Shown: positions 51,601-63,700 of the stretch, piece by piece
How the letters are laid out: each line of letters begins with the position of its first letter
How positions within the stretch are numbered: the stretch's first letter is position 1
Assembly: GCA_947069175.1 (NCBI GenBank)
Contig: CAMTDV010001633.1
Location: 56,960,102-57,024,101 of the forward strand
Length of the DNA: 64,000 bases
Source: Scalesia atractyloides
Taxonomy: Eukaryota > Streptophyta > Magnoliopsida > Asterales > Asteraceae
Direction: 5' to 3'
The notes under the pieces: model-generated
What the model saw: the letters and a program-made list of their open reading frames with translations, nothing else
What the model was told of the DNA's origin: nothing
The model's database searches: none
Program-made: the position numbers and the translations under genes

Positions 51601-53876
51601 TGGCTTGAGGTAACATCCAGACCTCAAACTTGAGTGAGTACACAAAAAAGTTGCACCATAGAGCTGGTGAAACCTATAACATACGAAGGTTCAAAAAAAC
51701 CTACAACAATAAATATTGAATTAATATGTCGAATTTTAAACAAAGTTAGTACATGATAAAACTGATGAAATGATTATCGTTTTGTATTAACTTCTTATAA
51801 ATACTATGTAAGTATATGGTGCAATAATGAAGTAAAATAAACAAATGTCTAGTCATATTTTTATTTGATATCCTAATCAAATCGTTTAGTTATATTTTTA
51901 TACAAATATTTTTTTTGAATTTTCATTTTGTTTAGTCTGAGCCAAAAATGGATTTTGACTTTTCTCTAATATTGATTTTTCGTCATTTTATTTTCTAAGC
52001 CTTAAATTATGAATGTGGGTTTGATGTGTGTGTTTTGTGTGTAATGTGCATGTGTAATACGTTGTATGTATAGGATAAAATGAATAGTAAAAACCTAAGG
52101 ACTCATTGATCCTGTGTTGGACACGGTGCGTATCCATCCCAAAATCTTAAACTTATAAATATAATCTGTTAATGTCACACATGAATGAAACATGACTCTA
52201 TTATTGGAATTGTTCATAATTGTATTGTTTTGCATCACTATTAATATTATTGATATAGTAATGTTATCTATCAGATATAATTGAACTTATAAATAATGGC
52301 CCAATGAACTTTCACTCAAGTTTTTGTATGATTAAGACTTTTGGCTTCCTCGAATAATTCCATAACGAGTAAACTAAATAAGTGAATTGTCCTAAAACTA
52401 ATTTAGAAATTGCGGACTTGGGTTCGCTTACGAATTGAAGGAGATTTGATTTGTGGACTTTTTTTTATTGCTAACCTAAGGTACGAATTATGTTTATTTT
52501 CATTATAGTATAAATTTGTATCCATTACTTTGTAGTACGGATTTTGTTATCGTTGGTCATCTTCATTATGTTATTGTGATACCTTTTTAGTCTTTTGTCA
52601 ATTGTTAGTTAGCTATTTTTTTGTTAGTATTGTCGGTTTTGATAATTAGTATGTTATAGCATGCCATACCTCGGACATGTACTCATGGTCGCATGTTCCT
52701 GTTGGTAATTAATTAAGTTGTCTGTAATTTGTTTACATGCCCTAAGCTTTTGTACTCTGTCATCCGAGCGTTCCGGACCTGCCGTTTGGGAGTCAACGAC
52801 ATGAACACTTTCCGTGATAGTGCGTAATCAAAATCACAGCGTCTCCAACTTGTGCTTGTGTAGCACCTTGGCCCCTTAGAGGTGTATGGATCGATCCTAG
52901 TTCCGTTTCTGACTTCTGACTTCTGGTAGATGGAATAATGGGTGTAAGCCACATTCACCATCTCATTGGTTCATAAAGTAGCTACATGTGTACCCCTTTG
53001 TTTCTGGCTCTGGGCGCTTCTATGTTACACCATTTTTTTGTTGTTATACATTTGTCTTGTAAGTTACTATATGTTTCTACATGTGAATATGTTTAGCATA
53101 TGTTTTGATATGTCTGATATGTTTTGTACGCATTTTATCATGTTTGTGATCATGTATCGAGTTATGCTTCCGATTGTGTTCAATACTTGTTATGACATAT
53201 TTGATATGTTTTGTATGCATTTGATTATGTTTCCGATCGTGTGTCGGGTTAATTATGCTTCCACATATGTTCAGTATCTGATAATGTTTTGTATCAGTTA
53301 TATTCTGTTTTGACTCCGTGTCTGTACCGGTTTGGATCAGTTTTGTCTCAGTATCAGTCTCGATATGGATTTCGATTCCGTGTTGTACGTAAACCTTTGT
53401 ACCCGTCAGTATCCGTATTCGGTATTTGATTTAATGTCTGTTCTATACTTGTCATTGGATTCGTCTTTGTTTCGTGTTGATTTTCCAGAGCGGTTAAATA
53501 AATTTCATAAATCTATTGTTAAACTCGGGTTATCTAGATTACTTTGGTTGTAAGATATAAATCTCCAAAGCTCTAAAAATAATTATTTTGATTAAACAAT
53601 AACTTATGAAGTATGATTAATTAACATATATTAAATTTAATCCATACACTTATTTAAAGATAACAATTCCGACAATTCTCTTCTTTCAAAGATTATGGGA
53701 TTTTTAAATGGTATTTAAAATGTTTCGGTTTACCTATTTGTTTTATTTATGTATCGACTTTCCATTTTTGTTTATGAAATTATAATAAGTATTTCATTTG
53801 TAAATTTAGGTTACCTAATTAATTCTATTTATGTTATATAGGACTTTTCAAAGTTAGACGTTCAGTTACTTTTTCT
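51601..53876. other. No gene; LTR-like debris
   Basis: Mostly AT-rich. 52700-52960 and 53000-53540 read like transcribed LTR or leader sequence, with repeated words such as TGATATGTTTTGTA at about 53116 and 53202 and CAGTATC/GTATCAG near 53280-53420. The 115- and 73-residue plus frames there and the 82-residue minus frame have no motif and are not called. Confidence 0.4.
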
Positions 53877-54267
53877 TAAGAGCATCTACAACGGTTTGGG
53901 TGGTCCATCCAACATACCACCTAATCAGCATGCCACATCATTCCAAGCCACCACCACTCTAAACCCCACATTTTCCTCCAAAAATAAACCATTTCAATCC
54001 TCCACCTAATTATCCACCTCATCACTTACTTTTCATTTTATTTAAGCTATACCTAATTTATATAATCTATTTTTATTTCATTTAATTAATATTTATTATT
54101 ATTTTTATTATTAAATAAATTAAAATAATAAAACTTGTAATTATTTTTGTTATCATATAACAAAATAGAACTTGTAAATAATTAATAATTTTTATTATTT
54201 AATATTCTCTTCATTCAACCGGTTACTGCTCCAACAACTATTTTCAAACGGCTTGTTTACCGGTCCC

Positions 54268-54275
54268 TATAAATA
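54268..54275 (+). promoter_or_regulatory. TATA box inside Harbinger element
   Basis: TATAAATA about 107 bp before the ATG at 54375, followed by CAAGTCACAAATCACAAATC. Spacing fits a plant core promoter. Confidence 0.45.
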
Positions 54276-54374
54276 CAAGTCACAAATCACAAATCATTGG
54301 AAGCTTCCACATTTGAATCACTCAAATTCACAAGTCACTACAAGTACCAAACTAAATTGATTATATGCGTGGTT

Positions 54375-54903
54375 ATGGAACCGGACACTCAGACCTCATG
54401 CGATCCACTCGTTCCACCTGTAGCAGTCTACCAACCATTGCTAAAAAGACCACCACGATCTCCTCGTTTAAATCCTCAACCCGCTCCACCTTTCCCAGTC
54501 TACCAACCACCGGCAGCCGTGTACCAATCACCAGTATCCGTCTACTAACCCCCGGCATCAAGACCACGAATTAACAATGGCACAACTTCAATTTGATTGT
54601 CTGCGACTTGGGGAAGTCAATTAAACTTCAACACAAACCCTACTTCCACAAACTTTCCACCCGCAAACCCTCCACCCAGAAACCCTGCAACCACTAACCT
54701 CCGCCCAACACAAATCGTACCCAGCTGGGCTGAAGCGTATGAAACCTACATGGGAGAGGAATACCTATCACCACCACACGATGAACATTCCCCTTCAACT
54801 CCTTACCGAAGACGCATACCTTAAGATTATCGGTCAGACGGTCTTGATAGCGATTGCAGTGTGTCATCTCCACCGTACGACCTTTTTCTTTCGGATTTTT
54901 AGG
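54375..54903 (+). pseudogene. Proline-rich ORF of the Harbinger element, with stops
   Basis: The frame opens MEPDTQTSCDPLVPPVAV and repeats VYQP-type words (VYQPLL, VYQPPAAVYQSPVSVY), then meets TAA at 54546 and TGA near 54597. It stays coding-like after these: NPTSTNFPPANPPPRNPATT, PSWAEAYETYMGEEYLSPP, PYRRRIP, and after one more stop DSDCSVSSPPYDLFL. It may be the N-terminus of the element's accessory (Myb-like) protein, or a captured gene. No DNA-binding motif is visible. Confidence 0.45.
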
Positions 54904-55307
54904 TCTTTTATGTGTTTAATTAGGTATTATGTGGTTTGTTTAGGTTTGTGTAATATTAACATTGTGTAATATTGTAATATTATAATTAGGTTTGTGTAGT
55001 TGTTTAAGTTGGTTTATGTAATTTTAAATTTATTTTAAGTATTTATTTTTATAATTTAATTAGGATATAATTATTAATTTTAAAATTAAAAAAGGTTTAA
55101 TTTAAATTAAAGTAACATTATAAATTGTTTTCTATAATTTAATAAAACCTCACATAGGGGACCGCCACTTCACAATCGGATAGGTCCGCTCCAGCGGACC
55201 ACCCCCTCTCCGGACCATGCCAAGTTGGCACCTCCAGGTGCAATTTTGTTTGGTTTGGGCTTGTTTAAGAGGACCACACAGCGGACCAACCGCTGTGGGT
55301 GCTCTAA

Positions 55308-55854
55308 TAATGATCTACTATGAAGTATGATAAATTATTATATTTGATAAAATTCACGTACCGTTTAAGAAAATAGTTTTTGCCAAGTATCTCATATTAA
55401 AAATATTAGTACCATTAAATGATGTTTCAAAATGAGTCTGTTTACACAAGAAAAATGGTTTTCGTCATCGTGGTCAACGTCTCTACATCGGTGTTATGTA
55501 GGGTTCGATATGGGTTATGTATCTGAATGACTTTTGTTTCCTTATCAGCATCCGTTACAGTTTTAGATCAGTTTCAATATCAATCATATGTCTGCATCTA
55601 TTTGCAGTACCAGTATCAGTAACCATTTCAGTTTAGTCTCGGTTCTGTTATACTACGATTTGCTTTTCGCTGAATTGACTTTACTTGTACTGTTGATCTG
55701 TCTGCTGAGCAATTTTTAGCTCAACCATAGTTTTCTTTTTTGGTTTGTCTTGTTTGTTTTACAAGTAATCTGGGAATATTTTGGGGAATACCTGGTGAGG
55801 AGCGCTAAAAGAAGTTGAAGATCAGTTATTAGTTGTGTTAATGTGAAAGGTAAT
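55308..55854. other. LTR-like remnant, no gene
   Basis: Words such as TTCAGTTTAGTCTCGGTTCT and GGGGAATACCTGGTGAGGAG read like the end of a plant gypsy LTR, similar in style to 53280-53450. No coding sequence. Confidence 0.3.
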
Positions 55855-55895
55855 CAGTGGCGTATCCAGGATTTTCCCTCAGGGGGTGCAAAAAA

Positions 55896-56035
55896 AACAT
55901 GTAAAATAAACTTCAATAAAACTCTAAACATCAAATGTCGTTAAAATTTTCTTACAAAAAAACATATAAAACAAACTTCAATAAAACTCTAAACAATAAA
56001 TGTCAATAAAATTTTCTTACAGTTTTCCTCTACGT
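55896..56035. repeat. ~70-bp tandem duplication in hAT 3' region
   Basis: AAACTTCAATAAAACTCTAA occurs at about 55908 and 55975. Each copy is preceded by AAAAAACAT and followed by AAATGTC and AAAATTTTCTTACA. The second copy ends at the transposase stop codon. Confidence 0.8.
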
Positions 56036-56779
56036 GAACTTCATTTGTAACACTTACAAGTGCTTCTTTTTCTACTGCACAAACTACGCAAGCATTCATA
56101 AAATCTTCACCAATTCGATTACGCAAATTTGTCTTTGCAATCTTCACTGCTGAAAAACATCTCTCAACTGTTGTGGTTGCAACGGGTAAAACCAATGTTA
56201 GCTTTAACAAGCGATACACTAAAGGAAATGTTATATGTTTTCTCGTTTCCACCATAAATCTAACAAGATCGTCAATCCCACACAAGTTAGAAAACTGTTC
56301 ATCTTTTCGCATGCTATCAATGTACAAGTCAAGTTGATGTGCAAGAACAACTTTCTCTCCATTATCAAAATCATACGGATAAAACTCACACAATCTCATT
56401 AACATTGATGCATCAAACTTGGAAAATGAGTCAAACGGGTTGAAAGTCGTCATGTTTTGAAGTAATTATATGTTAATCTCAGTAAAGCGATCACCAAACT
56501 CTTGAATTTCCATATCCACAACAGTGTTAAAACAATCAAACTTATAATAATGTTGATTAATCATACCGTACCTTTGTCTTTTGGCTCTAGGACCTCTACC
56601 ACTGATATAGTTTTCTGTCATGTCCATGATTTCAATGTTATGTTTTTCACAAAAGAAATGGATTTTCTCTTAAGGTGGATCAAATCCACTTTCTCTAAAC
56701 TCTTGCAACTTTCCTTTAGTTGTTTCCACCAATAAAACGACTTCCAAAATGTCTTGATCTTTTCTTTGAAGAGCTCGTG

Positions 56780-56815
<36 letters not shown>

Positions 56816-57100
56816 CTAAAATGTGTAACATCAAATGCAGATAAAAAGCAAATTCAAATGAGCTTAAAAACCCTATCATTTTGAATGCTTGATTTTGGGT
56901 AGAAGGGTTATTGCATTCCTTTTTAACATATTCAAGCACTCTAATGATAGAGGGAAACATTTCTACCAAACGTATAAGTGTTTTCTAATGGGAATTTTAT
57001 CTTGTATCTCCCAGCTGGATAAAGAAAGCTCTTGGTTTAACCCACTTCCTGTTTTCAGTATACCACTACCAATTTCCTTTTCCACTCTCGCTTTCTCGTT
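55989..57100 (-). pseudogene. hAT transposase, C-terminal part
   Basis: Read from the right: GSGLNQELSLSS (about 57035), KTLIRLVEMFPSIIRVLEYV, FYLHLMLHILGHI, then YIYIYIYI from an in-frame (TA)n, LSRALQRKDQDILEVV and KGKLQEFRESGFDPP. After a TAA at 56670 come GRGPRAKRQRYG and, after a TAA near 56467, the 154-residue frame with LTLVLPVATTTVERCFSAVK and KTNLRNRIGEDFMNA, the hAT dimerisation domain. These are landmarks of zinc-finger-MYM-like hAT transposases. At least three stops. Dead. Confidence 0.8.
56782..56812. repeat. (TA)n microsatellite within transposase frame
   Basis: About fifteen TA units at 56782-56812, in phase with the surrounding transposase frame so that they read Tyr-Ile repeats rather than stops. 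Confidence 0.9.
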
Positions 57101-57105
57101 ATAGC

Positions 57106-57979
57106 GTGTTTGTGTGTGAGTAAGTATTTGCCAACAAAGATATGTGTTTGTGTGTTAGTGAGTATTTGTCAAGAAAAATCTTAAGCTCATAATAGTTTTG
57201 CTTCTGTAATCATAGTTAAAACTTTGATTATTTACAAAAAAAAAGTTTAAAAAAGTATTTCCACCTAGCATAAAGTTAACACATCCCTTATTCACCAATC
57301 TTGCCACCTCTACTGCTATGTCAATAAGAATCTTATTATTGTTTTTTGTTTTTTTTTTCAACTTACACCATCACCAATGCAAGAAGCTAAATGCACTAAT
57401 AAATTTACCTAATCAGCTGTCATATCAGATTTTTACAAATGCACAATAAACACTAAATTTCTCTCAAACCCTACAAACTTTCATACTAATACTTACATTT
57501 TCACATCATCATCACTTTTTACATTTATTTTTAATTAACAAATTATTTTTATTATTAGTCCAAATTTTTGTTTTCGTATTATCAAATTTAATAGGATATA
57601 ATTTTAAAATGAAGTTTTTTTGCAAAAAGTAACTTCTATTTAAATATAATGCGTTACATTTTTTTTTTGTTATTTACGAAATGAATAAAAAGAACTTTGT
57701 CTCGTAACTAAGAGCATGTGGACGCATCTCTTGGCAAATATATATTGTAATTAATAAAAAGATCACTTTTTAATTTATGAAACGAGTAATGCATCTACAA
57801 TCAGTTTTAAAAAAAAGAAAAAGATCTTTTAAATTTGTAATTAAAATATGAAATGAGTAATGCATCTAAATCAGTTGAAAGAAAAAACATAAAAAGATCT
57901 TTTGGCTTGATAATTAAAAGCATGGGACCTACCTACCTGGCAAAAATGCCGCACGTCTGAACGTGCGACTCTCCAAGTG
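57106..57979. other. No gene seen; AT-rich
   Basis: A small duplication near 57106-57180 (GTGTTTGTGTGTKAGTRAGT, then TATTTG). The rest is AT-rich with A/T runs. A GCACGT/ACGTGC inverted repeat lies at about 57950-57966. Confidence 0.45.
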
Positions 57980-57997
57980 CCCCCCCCCCCCCCCCCC
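57980..57997. repeat. Poly-C tract (18 C)
   Basis: An uninterrupted run of 18 C on the plus strand, directly before a gene-like segment. Length in such runs is often unreliable in assemblies. Confidence 0.85.
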
Positions 57998-58009
57998 AAT
58001 AGTTATGAC

Positions 58010-58401
58010 ATGCAGATTCCACCTAAGCTAAATGCACCCTTCAAAGGCTTCATTGATGATGGTCTTACAAAGGTAACAGAGTTAGAAGAGCAGCTGCAAT
58101 TTGTGCCGTTGCAAGGAAACAAGGCGGAGAAAGCAACAGCCTCATGGCAGAACTGATCTTTCCGAACTGATTGATTCAAGCTCTGACCTGCAAGACAATT
58201 CAAGTGATTTCAAAAGGTTGAATCATCTTCGGTAAATGGTAAAAGCTTGTCTTGGAATAGCAGTAAAAATTCATCATCTCTTTTTCTTGATAACAAGGAA
58301 ATAGATTCTTATAGAAGAAGGCGAGATCGTTTTACATCAACTAGTTCTTTACCTAGATGTGTTGGTAAATCTTGTCGCCAGATAAGATGCAGAGAACACA
58401 T
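58010..58401 (+). pseudogene. Exon-like fragment of an unrecognised gene
   Basis: It starts MQIPPKLNAPFKGFIDDGL at 58010 and reads TKVTELEEQLQFVPLQGNKA to a TGA at 58155. A one-base shift continues as RTDLSELIDSSSDLQDNSSD, and another as VNGKSLSWNSSKNSSSLFLD and YRRRRDRFTSTSSLPRCVGK. It ends CREHM just before GTGAGT at 58402, a good splice donor. Ser/Lys-rich, mixed composition, clearly more gene-like than its surroundings. I do not recognise the protein. Likely a captured or decayed exon. Confidence 0.45.
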
Positions 58402-58674
58402 GTGAGTTTTCGTTACTAAAGTTGTCTGCTCCTTTTTCGAGCCATTTTTTTTTTAGATGTTTGAAATAATAAAATAAAAAATTGACTCGTTAATATATAA
58501 ATGAGGTCCCAAGTGCCACCTCAAAACTTATATTTGAAAATTACTCCATTCAAGAAAGAAAAACATATTGAGTTTTTAGGTTAAACCAGCTAAACCGAGG
58601 AAAAAAAAAAAGATGACTAATAAGAAGAGGGAAATTGTCTTACAAATTTTGGTTTCGACATGTTGGGTGCCAAC
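58402..58674. other. Nothing seen
   Basis: AT-rich sequence, possibly intron of the preceding fragment, running to the hAT-like element. Confidence 0.4.
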
Positions 58675-58682
58675 CTGCTTGA

Positions 58683-59842
58683 CAGTGGTGGATTCAGATT
58701 TTTTTTTGACGGGGATAACAAATTCATAATCATCATACTCAGTAAATCCCACCAATAGCAAAGCTAAGGTAGGGTCTGAGAAGGGTAATTTGTAGACAGT
58801 CTTACCTCTACCCCGTAGGAATAGAGAGGCTACTTCCAGTGAGACCCCCGATTCGATAGTAGTTTTGCATCAAGCCTTTGACATAAGGCACATATAACAC
58901 TCAACAATTGAGATAAAGACCGATTAGTGCATGTACCCCTTGTCTTTCGGCTATCAACGCCACCACATGATGCATGATAAACCATTCTCCTCTTTTAACG
59001 TTATTTTCACGAAATTAGTAAAATAACGTTAAAATTAGTGCACTTTCAATTTTGTCCCTCGAACGCCTACACATATATACGAGGGCACAAATTGGTTAGG
59101 TTAAAAGAAGACGATTTAAAACAAGTCGGGTCAAAATGAGTAATGTACCGGAATGAGCTCAGAAACAGTTTAACCGGGTGTATCGGGTGGTTCAACCAGG
59201 TGTACCGAATGGTTTAACCTGTTATACCAGAAGGTTCAACCGGTACTACCCGTATTTTTGATAAGTTTTCATTGAAAATTGCACCTAACAGATAATTACC
59301 ATATTAATTGATAATTACCATATTAATTGATTAATAATTAAAGGGTGTTAAAATTGCATTAACAAGTTTACTTATGTTTACAATGTTATAGTGGGATTAA
59401 TTAATTGTGACATTAGTTGATAAAAATGTATTTAGAAAACTTATGATATAAACCAAATAATGTATGCATTATTAAATCTCACATTAGATAAAGTAATAAG
59501 ATAATTAAACATATTAAGTTGAAAGGTACGAAAGAAGTGTCCTTTTTACCAAAAGCTTGAAAAGTGAACAAACTGGAAGTAGATGTAATGTAAATGCAAT
59601 ATAACTGAAGGGTTTAAATAGACCAATAGTTAAAAGATTTGTCATTGAATTGTATCTTTTTTACCTTTTCATCTTCTATACCACATCTGATGTCTCTCAT
59701 CTCGGCTCCCCTAAAAAACCATCCGATTAGCATCTTGATTCTTCTTTTCATGTTTAACTATTTTACCTGTAAATATGTAGTGTGGGCTGGAGATGGACGG
59801 TGGGGACAGGCCAACCCTACTATATGCATGAATCCGCCACTG
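58683..59842. mobile_element. Short non-autonomous hAT-like element, 8-bp target duplication
   Basis: The ends are CAGTGGTGGATTCAGATTT and, inverted, CAGTGGCGGATTCATGCAT. The flanks CTGCTTGA at 58675-58682 and at 59843-59850 are identical 8-mers, as expected for hAT insertion. Length 1160 bp, no transposase. Inside, 58772-58862 (GGTAATTTGTAGACAGTCTT, ATAGAGAGGCTACTTCCAGT, GAGACCCCCG) recalls a common plant SINE-like repeat; this is from memory. Confidence 0.8.
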
Positions 59843-59850
59843 CTGCTTGA

Positions 59851-60716
59851 CCCACCCATTATGCCACCTTTAGCCCTTTACGAACTAGAAAACAATCTTA
59901 CATCTTTAATACTTAATTACTAGCGTCCGTAGGCACTAACATTGCAAGCCGTTCATGAACATTTTCAGGAAAATTCGTGGGACCCACTCGGATGTAACAA
60001 AAGAAATAGATGATACAAAAGCTCCAACTCCACCGTCACCGGGTGCTACGAAAAACTTTTCCTCACATATTGACAATGGTGTAGTAGATGCCAACTTAAG
60101 TAAAAACCTCAAAACTGACACTAAACCCACACCGGGTCACAACATGAAAGGTGAACCGCCAGAGTATCGATGCTTATGACTTATTTGACACTACATCCAC
60201 ACCGGGTCACAACATGAAAGGCCACCTCTCGTGTGAAGATTAACGGTGTTCTTTGACTACATATCAAGATGAAGAAGTTTCCGGGTACCCATGTCATTAG
60301 CCCCCAGTCATGTGTATGAGTATTGATGTTGTAAATACCGGTGAGTCATGATTTTGGTAAAGGGCCTTTTATTTTTTATTTGTCCCTGACTAGATCCATT
60401 GATTGTGCCAGGAAGCTATGATCCGTTTTATTCGTGCTTCTTTTTATAATATGTCACTCTATTGATTTTTGCATTATCATGAAAAACTTCAGATGTCAGA
60501 CGGGGAAGCTTGGATTTATTTTATATGGTCCAAAGCTTGTTGTCTGAAGCTATTGATTATACTTGGGCTTTTTTTGTTATAAATATTTTTAGATTTAGCA
60601 TGTGTTTCTTCCCTGCCTAAGCCCACTTGGCCAGTTGTGTGTCTAAGCAGTCCTGATGGGATTGATTTTACAACTTCGCAGGGGAGGCTTTGAGTGCCCT
60701 AGGCTGCCTGATCGGA
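59851..60716. other. Unassigned; small gene-like frame
   Basis: A 74-residue frame at 59955-60179 (MNIFRKIRGTHSDVTKEIDD, PTPPSPGATKNFSSH) ends within a 25-bp direct repeat, ACACCGGGTCACAACATGAA AGG, at 60129 and again at 60198. It is Thr/Pro/Lys-rich and not recognised; it may be part of an exon. The rest, to 60716, shows no gene. Confidence 0.35.
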
Positions 60717-63700
60717 GTGTCGCGCCCCTGTCAAATATAATATTTATAATCCCAAATTACCCTTAACAAAGTGTTAGTGGTAGTAAGGGGTCGAACCACA
60801 AAGAACTTGTGGTTTGCGATCGGATATGATTGATTTAAACAAATGTTGTCACTTTATGAAGCTTGCTAATAATTTAATCAATTTGTTTGTTTGACAAAAA
60901 TGTCGGAATGAACCGACAAGTTTGATTTGATTGCTTGACCACGAAAACTTAAAATGATCACATGAAACTTAATTAATTGATGTAAAACAATGGTGGAGAA
61001 ACAAAGTTCATACCCGGTTCATAAATTGAAGGGCCTAGGGTTACTACACATTTTAATTTGGTTCAAATGAATTAGTTCATTAACGGTTTTAGAATCACAA
61101 GGCTTAGATGCCAATTGCTATCGACGTTATAGACAACGGACCATAATGCACTTCGTTACCTTGGACAAATAAATCCTATCAAAAGACAAGGCATAAATAC
61201 ACATATTCATTTCACGAAGTCAAATTTCATAACTCACTCGACAATTCGCAAATACAATACAAACGTAAGACAATTATCAAATGATTAAATGCAATTCGAA
61301 TTGTCACAAACCAAATGTTTAAACAAATAGTAAACCCTAGAAACCTAACAAAAGTCTACAACGGGGTGAAACCTTCGAGGATTAGCCGCTCATGATGAAC
61401 GGAACTTGATAACCGGATGATGAGAGCTCGGACTTTGACATCTTGAAACTTCGAATGTGAGGATGATGAGGATTAGGGTTTATGGTGAATGGAGATGATG
61501 AATGGATTGTAGGTTGAATGATGATGGTGATGGTGATTGTCATGAACTAGGGTTAGGATTAAGGTTGATGAATGCGGATGATAATGGTTCGATTTGATGG
61601 ATTGGTGATGATTGGGATGAAAGTTCTTGGCTCTAAGATGTGTTTCAAAACTCAAAATTACGTAACTGCCAAAGAAAAGGTCAAAAACCATGTTATAACC
61701 CATCCCCAATTATCAAAAACTAATTTTCCGCGAACTTGAAATGCAGGTGGCGTCGACAACGACCCAGCTGGGCGTTGGCGACGGTGCTCAGTTGGCTGAA
61801 ATTCCTCCGACGGCTTAACCAGCTGTCTACGCACCATTTACACCCGACGGATACACCAGAGAGGCGTCGCTGACGGCCTAAGAGGGCGTCAGCGACGGTG
61901 TCCCCATCTTCAGCATTCCTGTTTTTCCATTTCTTGATCCAAGTTGATGGGGTTCGCGTCCTGATGTTCCGTTTGGCTCTCGATTAGCTCCTTAAACTCT
62001 TTTAGTCCTGCAAAACACAATCCCCATTAAAAGTAGGCTATTCAAGATTAAAAATTATGTAGAAACATCAACTTAAGCACAAACGAACAACGGTTTTCAA
62101 CCACGCATCACATTCTCACACTTGTCTTTTGCTTGCCCTCAAGCAAATCTGTTTTCACTTTCGCGTGGGTTGAACGAGAAATACACTTCCCATTCTTGAG
62201 ACGTAAGCTAAGGTCTAATGTCATACCCGATTCATGATTCTTACAATTTTCAACATATTTAGCGATAAATGATTAATTATGTAAGAGTGTTTATCCAAGA
62301 TTAACCCGCCCTTGAAACTCACAAATCATACACACCCCTCACAATGTGCTCTCCACTCGGTTTACAAATCGGCTAATTGATGATGCATTAGCACGTTTTA
62401 AAGTAGCCACTCAAAACCGAATAGAACACGTACCCGCATAGGCTTGCAACTCAATCGCTCTCCACCACCGAACACGAACACTAAGCATAAGTCAAAAGGT
62501 CTTTAAAGGGTTGTAACGGGGCTAGGTTAAGGGTATGTAATAGGAATTTGAAAGTGGCTAAGGTGATGAAAATGGATTTTTATTACAAAAAAAACAACTA
62601 TTCTAAAAACGACTAAACACGAGTCAACAACCAATAGGCAAAAGCGTTCGCCTTTTATTCCATAAATACGTCATATCTTTTTGTGTTTTTCTCAATAATT
62701 TTTTTCTTATTTTTCATGTTTTATTTTTTTTGAAACAACTATACAAACAATTATCCTACAATCGAATTTTCAACACACGGGTTAAAACAAAAGGGCTACA
62801 CGGTCAAGGGCTAATAGGTTAATTAAACGAAAGGTTTAGGCTCAATGTTGGCGACTAAGGGATTGATTTCGGGTAGGGATATAAAAATGGTGTAAAAGGA
62901 AAAAAAAGGTTTACCTAATGCCTTAATTATTTTTGTGCTTGTATTCGATCTATGGTCTCAAATGCATCAAAAGTTGCAAGTTCTACAATACGCGACTAAA
63001 GGCTCACTCAACCAAAGAAATATATGTATATATCCATGATGTACACCAGCTCAAAATCTCACGTATAACGGGTATGATATGTAATGTATAAAATGCAAGT
63101 TTCTTAGGCGGATTATTCCCAAATAACCACCCGCTAAATACCCGTCATGTTACTAAAATGAACTTGACCATGACAAAAGACCACATGGGTTGTGCCATCC
63201 CTCATTAACTTAGTTACTTGTGCTTTTTAGATCACTTCAAATAAAGACATTTTTGAATTTTTTTTGAAGTTTTCCCCCATCCCCACACTTGAGGTCAACA
63301 TTGTCCTCAATGTATAGTGTTAAAATGAAAGGGTCAAAATCGAAAACTTTTTCTCCCCATCCCCGCACTTGAGGTCAACTTTGTCCTCAATGTGTGGAAA
63401 TAGAGCTTTTAAAACGCACAAAGGACGTGACACGGCTAACATCCCCAAAATTTCACCCAGGAAAATAAGATACACAATAAAATCCACTTATTACTAACTA
63501 ATAATCAAAGCGAAAAGGAAACGTATGCACCTGGTTTTTCGCTCGTTCCTCGTGTGCTCTTTAGTCTTCAACAAAAATGGTCGTCTCTCGAACATGATGT
63601 ACCTACAAATCTCAACCCTTGTGTAGAAGCATGCTTCTCACAATCATATAAAAATTTGTTGGTTACCCAGTTCTACTACTTTTGCAAAATTATTACCAAG

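Larger units (their letters stand above)
53880..55304. mobile_element. PIF/Harbinger-type element (1425 bp), target duplication TAA
   Basis: The ends are GAGCATCTACAACGGTTTGG and, inverted at the right end, GAGCACCCACAGCGGTTGG. They are flanked by TAA at 53877-53879 and 55305-55307, the 3-bp target duplication expected for this superfamily. No transposase (DDE) domain is present, so it is non-autonomous. It contains its own TATA box and a proline-rich reading frame. Confidence 0.8.
55855..57105 (-). mobile_element. hAT element, 5'-truncated
   Basis: The left end CAGTGGCGTATCCAGGATTT resembles the inverted terminal repeat of plant hAT elements and is followed within 140 bp by a minus-strand hAT transposase. 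A matching right end was not found, so the element is truncated or its end has decayed. AAGGTAAT precedes the left end and would be half of an 8-bp target duplication. Confidence 0.65.

Noticed and set aside
52966..53553. Plus-strand frames of 115 and 73 residues rich in Cys, Met and Tyr
   Set aside because: Low complexity, made of repeated TATGTTT/GTATCAG words typical of LTR or leader sequence; no start context or motif.
57056..57072. Possible right end of the hAT element (GTATACCACTACC)
   Set aside because: Only partly inverted to CAGTGGCGTATCC and lies inside sequence that still reads as transposase; no matching 8-bp flank.
61473..61709. His-rich 78-residue minus-strand frame
   Set aside because: Produced by ATGATGGTGATGGTGATT-type low complexity in an LTR-like region.
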